In this document: positions 9,854 to 18,600 of the stretch, piece by piece
Position numbering within the stretch: position 1 is the first letter of the stretch
Layout of the letters: each line of letters opens with the position of its first letter
NCBI RefSeq assembly: GCF_003337235.1
Contig: NZ_QPJC01000002.1
Location: forward strand, 186,001 to 250,000
Reading direction: 5' to 3'
Source: Halopolyspora algeriensis
GTDB lineage: Bacteria; Actinomycetota; Actinomycetes; Mycobacteriales; Pseudonocardiaceae
DNA length: 64,000 bases
Made by a program: the position numbers and the translations under genes
The notes under the pieces: model-generated
The model's input: only the letters and a program-made list of their open reading frames with translations
What the model was told of the DNA's origin: nothing
The model's database searches: none

Positions 9854-10215
9854 TTATCGCCAGCACACCGGAAACTCGAGCAGACCGCCGGTGAGGCTGG
9901 CGGTGTTGATCTGGAGCCGGTCACCGGCACGGCCAGGTGCAGGTTGGGGAACCGTGCGGTCAGCTCGGTGAACACGGCTCGCAACTCCAGGCGCGCAAGC
10001 GGGGCCCCGATGCAGTAGCGCGGACCGTGTCCGAACGCCAGATTGGTGGCCTGACGGCGGGTCGGGTCGAACCAATCCGGGTCGCTGAAGATTGTCGGGT
10101 CGTGGTTGGCCGCGTCGGTGTCCGGCAGTTGCAGGTCTCCGGCCCGGACGTGCACGTCATCGATGTGGAGATCGGTGCGGATCGTGCCCGGGACCTCTGA
10201 CAGTTCCGGCGCTGC
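9854..10215 (-). pseudogene. Cytochrome P450, 3' remnant with frameshift
   Basis: Only the last quarter of a P450 is left. The translation shows the I-R-T-D sheet region, a [12 protein letters not shown] stretch and the haem-ligand loop [17 protein letters not shown] with its cysteine. After AVPV (near 9930) the frame breaks. The expected C-terminal end ([11 protein letters not shown]) continues in another frame to a TAA at 9854. The N-terminal part, including the oxygen-binding helix, is missing. The 5' boundary is approximate. The remnant lies between the amidase and a small regulatory operon and probably marks an old deletion endpoint. Confidence 0.75.
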
Positions 10216-10354
10216 CGGGTGGATCTGCGCTGCTTCGTGGTGCTTCTCGGGCCGGTGGGGGCCGCAGGCCGGTGCACGGGGGAGGGGTGGCACCGGCCTG
10301 CGGTGACGGTCCGGCCCGCGTGTCGGGGGTTACGGGCCGGACCGTGGTCTTTGA
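10216..10354. other. Very GC-rich spacer without a gene
   Basis: The interval between the P450 remnant and the three-gene small-protein operon is G/C-rich with short inverted G/C stretches that could terminate the operon on the minus strand. No coding signal is evident. Confidence 0.3.
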
Positions 10355-10549
10355 CTACCGGCGCAGCCCGTCGAGGACGCGCTGCAGCAGCGGCAGTGTT
10401 GGTTCGGGGAAGGCGCCGATCCCGTCAACGACCGGCGGGGCGCTGTGGTTCCTGAACCCCGCGGGAGTGCCGGGGTCGGGGAGTCTCCCGGGAGGGATCG
10501 GCCTGTCGGGGTCGGTGACCGGCCAGACGATCGCGGGCGGGTCGGTCAT
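10355..10549 (-). CDS. Small proline-rich hypothetical protein
   Basis: A 64-residue protein, strongly proline-rich in its first half and ending in a short amphipathic helix (PLLQRVLDGLRR). Its ATG overlaps the stop of the preceding gene by four bases, so it is the third gene of a coupled minus-strand operon. I do not recognise a domain. Short companions of this kind are common beside Xre/DUF397 modules in actinomycetes. Confidence 0.65.
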   Translation of the reverse strand: MTDPPAIVWPVTDPDRPIPPGRLPDPGTPAGFRNHSAPPVVDGIGAFPEPTLPLLQRVLDGLRR

Positions 10550-10737
10550 TCGGTGTTGCCGTCGATGACGGTGGGTTGGTCGTGGCCGCGTAGTGCGTGG
10601 GTGAGTTGTTCGAATCCGGCGGCCAGGTGGGCGAGTTCGTCGGCGTTGTAGTGCCCGGCGGCGATGTCGTCGAGGGCGTGGTCGAGTGCTGCTCGGGCGT
10701 AGCGCATCAGGCTGACCAGGTGGGCGTGGCCGGTCAT
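10546..10737 (-). CDS. Small helical hypothetical protein
   Basis: A 63-residue protein predicted to be mostly helical and acidic, with a cluster of histidines (GHAHL, DHALDDI, GHYNADEL). An alternative start far upstream would run through the neighbouring gene. The ATG at 10737 is preferred because it overlaps that neighbour's stop by four bases. Middle gene of the three-gene operon. Function not recognised. Confidence 0.65.
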   Translation of the reverse strand: MTGHAHLVSLMRYARAALDHALDDIAAGHYNADELAHLAAGFEQLTHALRGHDQPTVIDGNTE

Positions 10738-10994
10738 GATGTCTCCTGCGTGTGGGGCGCCTGCTCGGCGATCGCGGCTCGGCTGGGCAGTCCGGCGAGC
10801 TGGCGGGCCTGCTCGTCGCAGCCGGGGCAGGTTTCCCACAGCCACGGGATCTCGCCCCGCTCGGTGGTCACCTCCCGACCGCACAGGGTGGTGATGGTGG
10901 TCCCGGCCGGGAACGCGCGGCCGGGTCCGGGTACCGGATCGCAGCTGGCGTGCCGCTGCTGCGCGGCAGGAACCCAGGTGAACGGATGGGGCAT
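10734..10994 (-). CDS. Small zinc-finger-like protein
   Basis: An 86-residue protein with an H-A-S-C pair, an isolated cysteine (TLCGREV) and a C-x2-C (CPGCDEQA) following WLWE, the layout of a small zinc ribbon. I use the ATG at 10994 (MPHPFTW) because AGGAG lies eight bases upstream; the longer frame adds 14 residues with no ribosome site. First gene of the operon, divergent from the Xre-type regulator. Proteins starting MPHPFTWVPA and carrying such cysteines recur next to HTH/DUF397 pairs in actinomycetes. The role is unknown. Confidence 0.72.
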   Translation of the reverse strand: MPHPFTWVPAAQQRHASCDPVPGPGRAFPAGTTITTLCGREVTTERGEIPWLWETCPGCDEQARQLAGLPSRAAIAEQAPHTQETS

Positions 10995-11024
10995 GGTCAG
11001 CGCTCCTCTCTCAACATCCACTGC

Positions 11025-11057
11025 TGTCGCTAGCAACGAACTATTGTCGCTAGCAAC
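11025..11057. promoter_or_regulatory. Twin operator, TGTCGCTAGCAAC repeated 20 bp apart
   Basis: The 13-mer TGTCGCTAGCAAC occurs at 11025-11037 and again, preceded by an extra T, at 11045-11057. The 20-bp period equals two helical turns, and each copy centres on the palindrome GCTAGC. The pair sits between the divergent three-gene operon and the Xre/DUF5753 gene, about 30 bases from the small zinc-protein start. It is a natural binding site for that regulator. Confidence 0.65.
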
Positions 11058-11122
11058 AGATTCCGCAATAGCTTGATCGAGTGACAGCGCTACCCGTCAC
11101 CGGGGCGGGTTATTGTTGGCGC

Positions 11123-11974
11123 ATGGGCGGCGACAGTCGAGGATCACCCAAGATCCGCACACTGGGCGCTGAGCTGCGAGAAGCACGCGAAGCGGCCGGG
11201 TTTTCCACGCGCAAACTGGCGGAGAAGCTGCAGAAGCATCACAGCGTGCTCGCCCGGTACGAGACCGGAGCAAAGCGTCCGGAGCCCGAGACCGTAGCCG
11301 CCATCTTGACTGCGCTCGATGTGTCGGATGCCGAGCGGACACGCATTGTCAATCTTGCCCGTGCTGCCGAGGATGCGAACTGGGTGGCGGTCGGCGACTC
11401 GTCGCACAGGGACATGACCACGCTGATCGAGTACGAGCGCACTGCGAGTGCGATCGTCGAGGTGGCCACGACAGTGATTCCTGGTGTCTTGCAGACCCAT
11501 GATTATGCGCGGGCCATCATCGCCACCTGGTCACCGCGAGATGCGGATACGCGCACAGCTATCCGTCTCGGGCGTCGCGACATATTGACCAAGCGTGAGG
11601 CGCCTACGTTTACGGCCATCATCACCGAGAACGCGCTTCGCGAACCGATCGGTGGACGTGAGGTGCATGCCGAGCAACTACGCCACCTGCTGAAGATGCA
11701 GGAGCTTGCCAACGTAGAGGCTCTGCTCGTCCCGAGCCGTACGGAGCGCTGGAATCCGGCACATGCGGGCAACTTCATCCACTTCGCATTCGAGAAGGCT
11801 GCGCCCATCGTCTACATCGAGCACTTCAGCTCGCTGACGTTGCTGCACACACCGAAGGAGGTGAACGCGTTCGAGAACGCGATTACTCATCTTCGGGAGG
11901 TCGCGATGGGTCCTGATGAGTCAGCCGAGCTCATCGCCGAGATCGCTCATGGACAAGGAGAGCCCAATGACTAA
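11123..11974 (+). CDS. Xre-family HTH regulator with DUF5753 domain
   Basis: A 283-residue regulator. An N-terminal HTH of the actinomycete Xre class (LGAELREAREAAGFSTRKLAE, then SVLARYETGAKRPEPETV) covers residues 10-70. The rest is the DUF5753 module, with typical motifs VIPGVLQTHDYARA and EHFSSLTLLHTP. I start at the ATG at 11123. No ribosome site is visible, but TATTGT ends six bases before it, which fits a leaderless transcript. The upstream start would add 14 unlikely residues. It is coupled to a DUF397 gene. Such pairs act as pleiotropic regulators of development or as toxin-antitoxin-like modules. Confidence 0.9.
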   Translation: MGGDSRGSPKIRTLGAELREAREAAGFSTRKLAEKLQKHHSVLARYETGAKRPEPETVAAILTALDVSDAERTRIVNLARAAEDANWVAVGDSSHRDMTTLIEYERTASAIVEVATTVIPGVLQTHDYARAIIATWSPRDADTRTAIRLGRRDILTKREAPTFTAIITENALREPIGGREVHAEQLRHLLKMQELANVEALLVPSRTERWNPAHAGNFIHFAFEKAAPIVYIEHFSSLTLLHTPKEVNAFENAITHLREVAMGPDESAELIAEIAHGQGEPND

Positions 11975-12164
11975 CAGGGATGTTCCGGAGAACTGGCGAA
12001 AGTCCAGCCGGAGTTCCACCGGTAACGCATGCGTCGAGGTCGGCCGTCTCGCCGGTGGTGCGGCGGTGCGCGACACGAAGGACCGCACTGCCGGGTACTT
12101 CACGACCACCGGCCGTCAGTGGCGGACCTTCGTGGCAGCGATCAAGGCCGACCGGTTCGCCTGA
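11967..12164 (+). CDS. DUF397 domain protein
   Basis: A 65-residue DUF397 protein with the family pattern W-R-K-S-S-R-S near the start, N-A-C-V-E-V and V-R-D-T-K in the middle and W-R-T-F at the end. The ATG at 11967 is chosen because AAGGAG precedes it by five bases. It overlaps the regulator gene by eight bases. DUF397 proteins are the usual small partners of Xre/DUF5753 regulators and are thought to modulate them. Confidence 0.9.
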   Translation: MTNRDVPENWRKSSRSSTGNACVEVGRLAGGAAVRDTKDRTAGYFTTTGRQWRTFVAAIKADRFA

Positions 12165-12183
12165 CCCGAGCCGAGCTGTGCCG

Positions 12184-12219
12184 GCCGGGCGTCTGCCGGG
12201 GCGTCCGTGGGCGCCCGGC
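12184..12219 (+). terminator. G/C-rich hairpin after the DUF397 gene
   Basis: GCCGGGCG (12184-12191) pairs perfectly with CGCCCGGC (12212-12219), 20 bases downstream of the DUF397 stop. There is no T-tract, as is frequent in actinomycete terminators. The loop is long (20 bases), so the call is tentative. Confidence 0.4.
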
Positions 12220-12272
12220 GTGCTCTTCGGGCGGTGGCACGGGCAGCTCGCCGCCCGTGCGCGTCCGCGATG

Positions 12273-12440
12273 CGTTCGATGACACCCCCGGCAACGGCTG
12301 GCACACCCGGTCGGTCACGGTCACCGTTACCGGCAATGCCCGGCCCGGCGAATACGATATGCACGCCTGAATCACCGGCAGTGACGAATACCCGGGCAGC
12401 CCGCACGTGCAGGCCGTGCTCGACTGGCGCTTCCCTGCCG
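12273..12440 (+). pseudogene. Possible remnant with in-frame TGA
   Basis: One frame reads a beta-rich sequence (TRSVTVTVTGNARPGEYDMHA), stops at TGA near 12370, and continues in the same frame to a TAG near 12440 with plausible sequence (SPHVQAVLDWRFPAE). This looks like the tail of a decayed gene. No family is recognised and the 5' end is undefined. Confidence 0.25.
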
Positions 12441-12778
12441 AATAGAGCTGTCCATTCCGTACCGTGACGGGATAGTAGCGGCGAGTAATCCGGTCACCGT
12501 GCTGCGCACAGTAGTCGCCCTCTTCTCTTTGGTGCCTTCTGCCGGGATTTCCTCCTGCTGTCTACAGTGGACTACTTTCCGAAGTCATTCTCTCGCTCTG
12601 CGTATTCACCAACCCCTGTGCATGCCGTGATCGCGCTGCTCGGTTCGCAACTTCCTCGTTGTAGGAAAGAGACACAAACCGGCCATGGTGAAAGCAGTGG
12701 TTTCCAACCCTCAACCATGAAGTCACGATCCGGACAAACCTCTCAAGTTTCCCTGGTGAGCCCAGTACCTTCGCTGCC

Positions 12779-15598
12779 GTGACAGGGGAGACGCAGGCAT
12801 CGGACATCGCGGCAGGCGCACAGATCGTGGTGCGGGACGAGGAGTGGTTGGTTCGTTCGGTACATCGCACCGAGCACGACGGATTGCGTATCGAAGCCAG
12901 TGGAGCTTCCGAACTGGTCCGTGATCAGGACGCGGTGTTTTTCACCGAGCTGGACGATGTCGAGGTGCTCGATCCGCGCAAGACCGAGCTGGTCGCCGAC
13001 GACACCCCCGGTTTCCGTCGATCGCGCCTGTGGCTGGAATCGCTGCTGCGGCAGAGTTCCACGCCGGTCACCAGCAGCGACATCGTCGCCGGTCACCAGG
13101 GTCTCGCCGACCGGATGGACTACCAGCTCCGGCCCGCCCATCAGGCCCTGTCCAACCTGCGCCCGCGCATCCTGATCGGCGACGCGGTGGGGCTGGGCAA
13201 AACCCTGGAGATCGGCATCACGCTGACCGAGCTGATCGAGCGGGGCCGCGGCGAGCGGATTCTGGTGGTCACCCCCCGCGCGGTGCTGGAGCAGTTCCAG
13301 CACGAGATGTGGACCCGTTACTCCATCCCGCTGGTGCGGCTGGACTCGGACGGCATCCAGAAGGTGCGCCAGACCCTGCCTGCCTCGCGCAACCCGTTCA
13401 GCTACTACCGCCGCGCGATCGTCTCGATCGACACGCTGAAGAACCCGGCCCGTTACCGGCACCACCTGGCGGGCCAGCACTGGGACGCGATCGTCATCGA
13501 CGAGTGCCACAACCTCATCAATCGGGGAACGCAGAACAACGAGCTCGCCCGGTTGCTCGCCCGGCAGACCGACGCGCTGATCCTGGCCAGCGCCACCCCG
13601 CACAACGGCAAGCCGGAGTCGTTCGCCGAGCTGATCAACCTGCTGGACCCGACCGCGATCGCCGACCCCTCCGACTACCGTGCCGGCGACATCAAGCACC
13701 TCTACGTGCGCAGGCACCGCAACTCCTCCGACGTCAAGCTCGAGGTCGGGCACAAGTGGGCCCCCCGCCACGAGCCGAGCATCGTGCCGGTGACGCCCAC
13801 CGCCGAGGAGCACGCCGTGCTCGACGAGCTGCGGGACGTGTGGCTGCACCCGGAAAGCGGCACGGCCCCGGTCACCGGCAAGGGACGCAGCCTGTTCCCG
13901 TGGACCCTGTTCAAGGCATTCCTGTCCTCCCCGCACGCACTGCGCAGCAGCATCAAGCGACGGCTGGCGACGCTGGAATCGCGCACCGACGGCGCGGCCG
14001 AAGCCACCGCGCTGAGCAGGCTGGACGAGCTCGCCGAGGCCACCCAGCAGCGCGGGCCCGCGAAGCTCGAAGCCCTGATCGACTACCTGCGCGAGATCGG
14101 TATCGCCCGGGGCAGTGATGCCCGCGTTGTGGTGTTCTCCGAGCGCATCGACACCTTGCTGTGGTTGCGCGAGCAGCTGCGCAGCCGGCTGAAGCTGCCG
14201 GAGAAAGCGGTGGACCTGCTGCACGCGCAGTTGCCGGACGCCGACGTGCAGGACGTGGTGGAGGACTTCGCGCTCGCCGCGAGCCCGATACGGGTGCTGC
14301 TGGCCAGCGACATGGCCTCCGAGGGCATCAACCTGCACAGGCAGTGCCACCGGCTGGTGCACTACGACCTGCCGTGGAGCTTCATCCGGATCCAGCAGCG
14401 CAACGGCCGCATCGACCGCTACCTGCAGGAGAACGAACCGCGGATCACCGCGCTGGCACTGACCGCCGACGATCCGACCACCGACAGCGACCTGCGGGTG
14501 GTCACCAAGCTGCTGGACAAGGAACACACCGCCAACCAGGCCCTCGGCGATGCGGGCGCCCTGCTCGATCTGCACGACGAGGACATCGAGGAAGACACCG
14601 TGATGCGCTACCTCGAACAGGGCCAGGACCTCGACGAGGCGGTGCCGCAGCCGGAACCCGAGCAGCTCAACGAGTTCGCCGCCCTGATGGCCACCGGTGG
14701 CGAGCACGAGGGCGAGCCTGCCGTGCCGACGGCGCCGAGGCGCACCCTGTTCGACGACGACGACAACTTCCTCACCGAAGCGCTCGAGGAGATCGCCCCC
14801 GACGCCGGAAAGCTGAACCTCTACCGCGAGCGGGAAACCGACCTGATCGCGTTCGACACGCCGAAGGACCTGGCCGAACGACTCGGCGACCTGCCGGAGA
14901 GCTACCTGCGCGAGCGGGAGATCCGGGACCGCATCCGGCTGTCCGCCCAACCCGGATTCGCCGAGGAGCGCCTGGCCAAGGCCCGCGCCGAAGGGGACAC
15001 GCTCTGGCCGGACGTGGGCTACCTCGCGCCGATCCACCCGGTGCTGGAGTGGGCGACCAGCCGCGCGCTGGCCCGGTTCCGGCGCGATCAGGCACCGGTG
15101 GTGGCCGCCGAGGTGCCCGAGCCGGTGTTTCTCACCCAGGCCACCTGGTCGAACGCGCTCGGCCAGGCGGTGCTCACGCACTGGGGCGCGATCACCGGGC
15201 TGCCGGACCAACCTGAGGTGGGTGACCTGCGCGAGGTGGTGGAACGCGCCGGGCTCAAGGAGCAGGCCCGCAACCCCGGCGAGGTGCAGGACTGGCTGGA
15301 GCGGATGCAGCCGCTGGTGCCGCAGGCCGTGGAGGCCGCGAGCGCGGACCTGCGCCACCGCCGCGAGGCGATGGAGGGTGACCTGCTCGCGCGGCTGGAC
15401 GAGCACCGCAAGCGGCTCGGCAAGTGGGAGCAGCAGGCGCTGTTCGTGGTCGAACGCAGCAACGCCTCCACCAAGCGCAAAGACGACGTGGCATCCACCC
15501 GCGACGAGACCTCCGCCCTGATCGACTCGCTGGCCACCTCGGGTGAGCCGTTCGTGCGGGTGGTCGGGCTGATCGTGCCCGCGGGCCGCGCGGCGTAA
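12779..15598 (+). CDS. SNF2-family helicase, DrmD-like
   Basis: A 939-residue superfamily 2 helicase/translocase. Walker A is GDAVGLGKT (residues 135-143) and the DEAH-box variant is DECH (240-243), followed by SATPHNG. The C-terminal RecA lobe has VVVFSERIDTLLWL and ends in SDMASEGINLHRQCHRLVHY and QQRNGRIDR. This architecture matches DrmD of class 1 DISARM and related SNF2 proteins found beside methyltransferases. The GTG at 12779 lacks a ribosome site, but TACCTT seven bases upstream suggests a leaderless message. It is the first gene of the same-strand defence cluster, with 22 bases to the methyltransferase. Confidence 0.88.
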   Translation: MTGETQASDIAAGAQIVVRDEEWLVRSVHRTEHDGLRIEASGASELVRDQDAVFFTELDDVEVLDPRKTELVADDTPGFRRSRLWLESLLRQSSTPVTSSDIVAGHQGLADRMDYQLRPAHQALSNLRPRILIGDAVGLGKTLEIGITLTELIERGRGERILVVTPRAVLEQFQHEMWTRYSIPLVRLDSDGIQKVRQTLPASRNPFSYYRRAIVSIDTLKNPARYRHHLAGQHWDAIVIDECHNLINRGTQNNELARLLARQTDALILASATPHNGKPESFAELINLLDPTAIADPSDYRAGDIKHLYVRRHRNSSDVKLEVGHKWAPRHEPSIVPVTPTAEEHAVLDELRDVWLHPESGTAPVTGKGRSLFPWTLFKAFLSSPHALRSSIKRRLATLESRTDGAAEATALSRLDELAEATQQRGPAKLEALIDYLREIGIARGSDARVVVFSERIDTLLWLREQLRSRLKLPEKAVDLLHAQLPDADVQDVVEDFALAASPIRVLLASDMASEGINLHRQCHRLVHYDLPWSFIRIQQRNGRIDRYLQENEPRITALALTADDPTTDSDLRVVTKLLDKEHTANQALGDAGALLDLHDEDIEEDTVMRYLEQGQDLDEAVPQPEPEQLNEFAALMATGGEHEGEPAVPTAPRRTLFDDDDNFLTEALEEIAPDAGKLNLYRERETDLIAFDTPKDLAERLGDLPESYLREREIRDRIRLSAQPGFAEERLAKARAEGDTLWPDVGYLAPIHPVLEWATSRALARFRRDQAPVVAAEVPEPVFLTQATWSNALGQAVLTHWGAITGLPDQPEVGDLREVVERAGLKEQARNPGEVQDWLERMQPLVPQAVEAASADLRHRREAMEGDLLARLDEHRKRLGKWEQQALFVVERSNASTKRKDDVASTRDETSALIDSLATSGEPFVRVVGLIVPAGRAA

Positions 15599-15620
15599 CA
15601 GGAAAGCAGAGAAAAGGGCG

Positions 15621-18600
15621 ATGTACGACTCCATCCGCAATGTCGGTGACTTCCTGTCCCCGCACTGGCTGTCCGAGGCCTTCCCCGGCAAGCTCAAAGC
15701 ACTGGCCAAGGAGTGGCGTGAGCGCGGCGAATACGGCAAGCACAGCCCGCTGCGGGGCCTGTCCGGGGTCTCCGGCGTGTTCCTGAAGGCCAAGGCCGAG
15801 CTGCCGCAGCCCCGCGAGGAGGGCTACGCGGCGGCGGTCACCGAGCTGCACCGGCTGGTGCTCGGAGCGCTCGGCATCGAGGCCGAGACGACCGAGCTGG
15901 ACACCGAACAGTCCGAGACGCCGGTGACCGTGCCGCTGCTGGCCCGCAACCAGAGCCCCACGGGTGAGGCGCTGCACGTGCTGCAGGCCGCGCCGGTCGA
16001 CGACGTCGACGACCTGTTCGGCGAGGAGGGCCGGCTGCTCGACCCGGTACGGGTGCACACCGGCGCCCGCGCGGACACGGCGAAGTCCGAGTCGATCACC
16101 GCGGTGCCGAAGGCCGTGCAGCAGCTGTTCCTCACCGAGGCCGCGCCGCGTTTCGTGCTGGTGCTGGCCGGCGGGTGGATGGTGCTGTCCGATGTGGAGC
16201 GCTGGGCCGAGGGCCGCTACATCGCCTTCGACATGGACACCGCGCTGTCCCGCAAGGACGACAAGGCCACCGGCGAGCTGGCCTGGCTGGCCGGGCTCGC
16301 CTCGGCCGACGTGCTGCTGCCCTCTCAGGAGGGCACGAGCCTGCTGACCACGTTCAGCGAGGACTCGATCAAGCACGCGGTCGGCGTCAGCGAGGACCTG
16401 CGCGAGGGGTTGCGCATCTCGGTGGAGCTCATCGCCAACGAGGTGATCGCCCAGCGTCGCAAGCGCGGTGAGCCGGTGGAGGGCATCCCGGAGCTGCCGC
16501 GCGAGCTGACCACCCAGTCGCTGCGGTTCCTGTATCGCATCCTGTTCCTGCTGTATGCCGAGGCCCGGCCCGAGCTGGGCATCCTGCCGGTGGGCGCGCC
16601 GGAGTACGACGCGGGCTACGGGCTGGACCGGCTGCGCGAGCTGATCCAGGTGCCGCTGACCGGCCCGTCCCGCGACGGGCATCACCTGCACGACTCGCTG
16701 CGGCTGCTGTTCCGGCTGGTCAACGACGGTCATCGCGTGGGCACTTCGGGCGGCGACGGGCTGGTGTTCGAGCCGCTGCGCGCCGACCTGTTCGATCCGA
16801 AATACGCCCAACACGTGGACAACGTGAACCTGAGCAACGCCGTGCTGCAGCGGGTGCTGGCGTTGCTGCTGCTGTCCAAACCGTCGAAGCGCAAGGGCGA
16901 CCGGCGCGGCTTCGTCTCCTACGCCCAGCTCGGCATCAACCAGCTCGGCGCGGTCTACGAGGGGCTGATGGCCTACAGCGGGTTCCTCGCCGACCGCGAT
17001 CTCGCCGAGCTGGCCAAGGACGGCGACGCCGACAAGGGCTGCTGGCTGGTGCCGGTGGAAAACCTCGGCCGCTACGACGAGAAGCACGTGGTGCGCCGGG
17101 AGGACCCGATCTCCGGGGAGAAGCGCAACGTGGTGCACCGCACCGGCACGTTCGTCTACCGGTTGTCCGGGCGGGACCGGCAACGCAGCGCTTCCTTCTA
17201 CACACCCGAGGTGCTGACCCGCACGGTGGTGCGACACTCGCTGGCCGAGCTGTTGTCCGAGGACACCCGCGCCGAGGACATTCTCGAGCTGCGGGTGTGC
17301 GAACCGGCGATGGGCAGCGGCGCGTTCCTCAACGAGGCGCTCAACCAGCTCGCCGCCGAATACCTGCGGCGGCGGCAAACCGAGCGGGGCGAGCAGATCC
17401 CGCCGGAGGCCTATCTCGACGAGCTGCAGAAGGTGAAGGCCTACCTGGCGCTGCACCGCTGCTACGGCGTGGACCTCAACGACACCGCCCGGGAGCTGGC
17501 CGAGGTGTCACTGTGGCTGAACGTGATGCACCCCGGTTTGCAGGCCCCGTGGTTCGGCCTGCACCTCAAGCGGGGCAACTCGCTGATCGGCGCGCGGCGG
17601 GCCGCCTACGATCTCACCTCGCTCGGTCGCGCCAAGAAGAGCTGGACCAGCACCCCGCCCACCGACCGGCCGCTGAACGAGGGGGCGCTGCCGGAGGGGG
17701 AGATCCATCACTTCCTGCTGCCCGCCGCGGGCTGGGGCGCCCCCGGCGATGCCAAGCAGGCCAAGGAGCGCGCCCCGGAGCGGGCCAAGCAGCTCCGGGA
17801 CTGGTCCAAGTCGGTCACCAAGAAGCCGAGCGAGAAGCAGGCGCAGCGGTTGCGCGGGCTTGCCCGGCGGGTGGAGCGGCTGTGGGAGCTGTCCCTGCGG
17901 CGGCTGGAGATCAGCGAGCGCGAGGTGGCCCGGCACGTCGACGTGTGGGGCGCGACGGTACCGCAGGAGGCATCGGCGGTCAGTCGGGAGCAGGTGGAAT
18001 CCGAGCTGCACGATCCGGACGGGCCGTATCTGCGGCTGCGGCTGGCCATGGACGCCTGGTGCGCACTGTTCTTCTGGCCTCTGACCGGCGAGGCCGAGCC
18101 GCCGGACCTGGAGGAGTGGATCGGCACCCTGGAGGGGCTGCTCGGGGTGCACGGCAAGCAGGCCCCGAAGGGGCAGGGCTCGCTGCACGAGACCGTGGAG
18201 CGGTTCGACGAGCTGGCGAACCTGGACGAGCTGGAGCGCGGCTACTTCGGCATGCAACCGGTGGCCACACTCCTCGGCAAGCACCCCTGGCTCGGTGTGG
18301 CTCGCACGATCGCCCAGCAGGAAGGCTTCTTCCACTGGGAACTCGACTTCGCACAGGTCTTCCGTCGCGGTGGCTTCGACCTGCAGCTCGGAAACCCGCC
18401 GTGGGTGCGGCCGACGTGGAAAGACGACGAGACGTTGGCCGAGTTCGACCCTTTCTTCGTGCTACAAGAGAAGATCCCGGAAGCCACTTTCCGCAAGTGT
18501 CGCGCCGAAGTGCTCGCCGAGCCTGCTGCCGAGCGGCAGTATCTCGACGAGCTGGCCTCCTGGTCCGGCTTGAACGAGCATCTCGGCTCAGCGGTGGAAC

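Larger units (their letters stand above)
12165..12778. other. Long non-coding interval before the defence locus
   Basis: A 614-base interval. The first part has a G/C-rich hairpin (12184-12219). Around 12273-12440 there is protein-like sequence interrupted by a stop, listed separately. From about 12480 the sequence becomes A/T-richer and has no open frame, as expected for the control region of the downstream locus. TACCTT at 12766-12771 lies seven bases before the first defence gene. Confidence 0.4.

Noticed and set aside
9733-10354. Insertion sequence at the P450 remnant
   Set aside because: No transposase sequence, terminal inverted repeats or target duplication were visible.
12743-15793. 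Minus-strand open frame of 1016 codons opposite the SNF2 helicase gene
   Set aside because: Its composition is the mirror of a high-GC coding strand (His/Val/Gln/Leu-rich repeats), it has no start signals, and it covers two genes with clear helicase and methyltransferase motifs.
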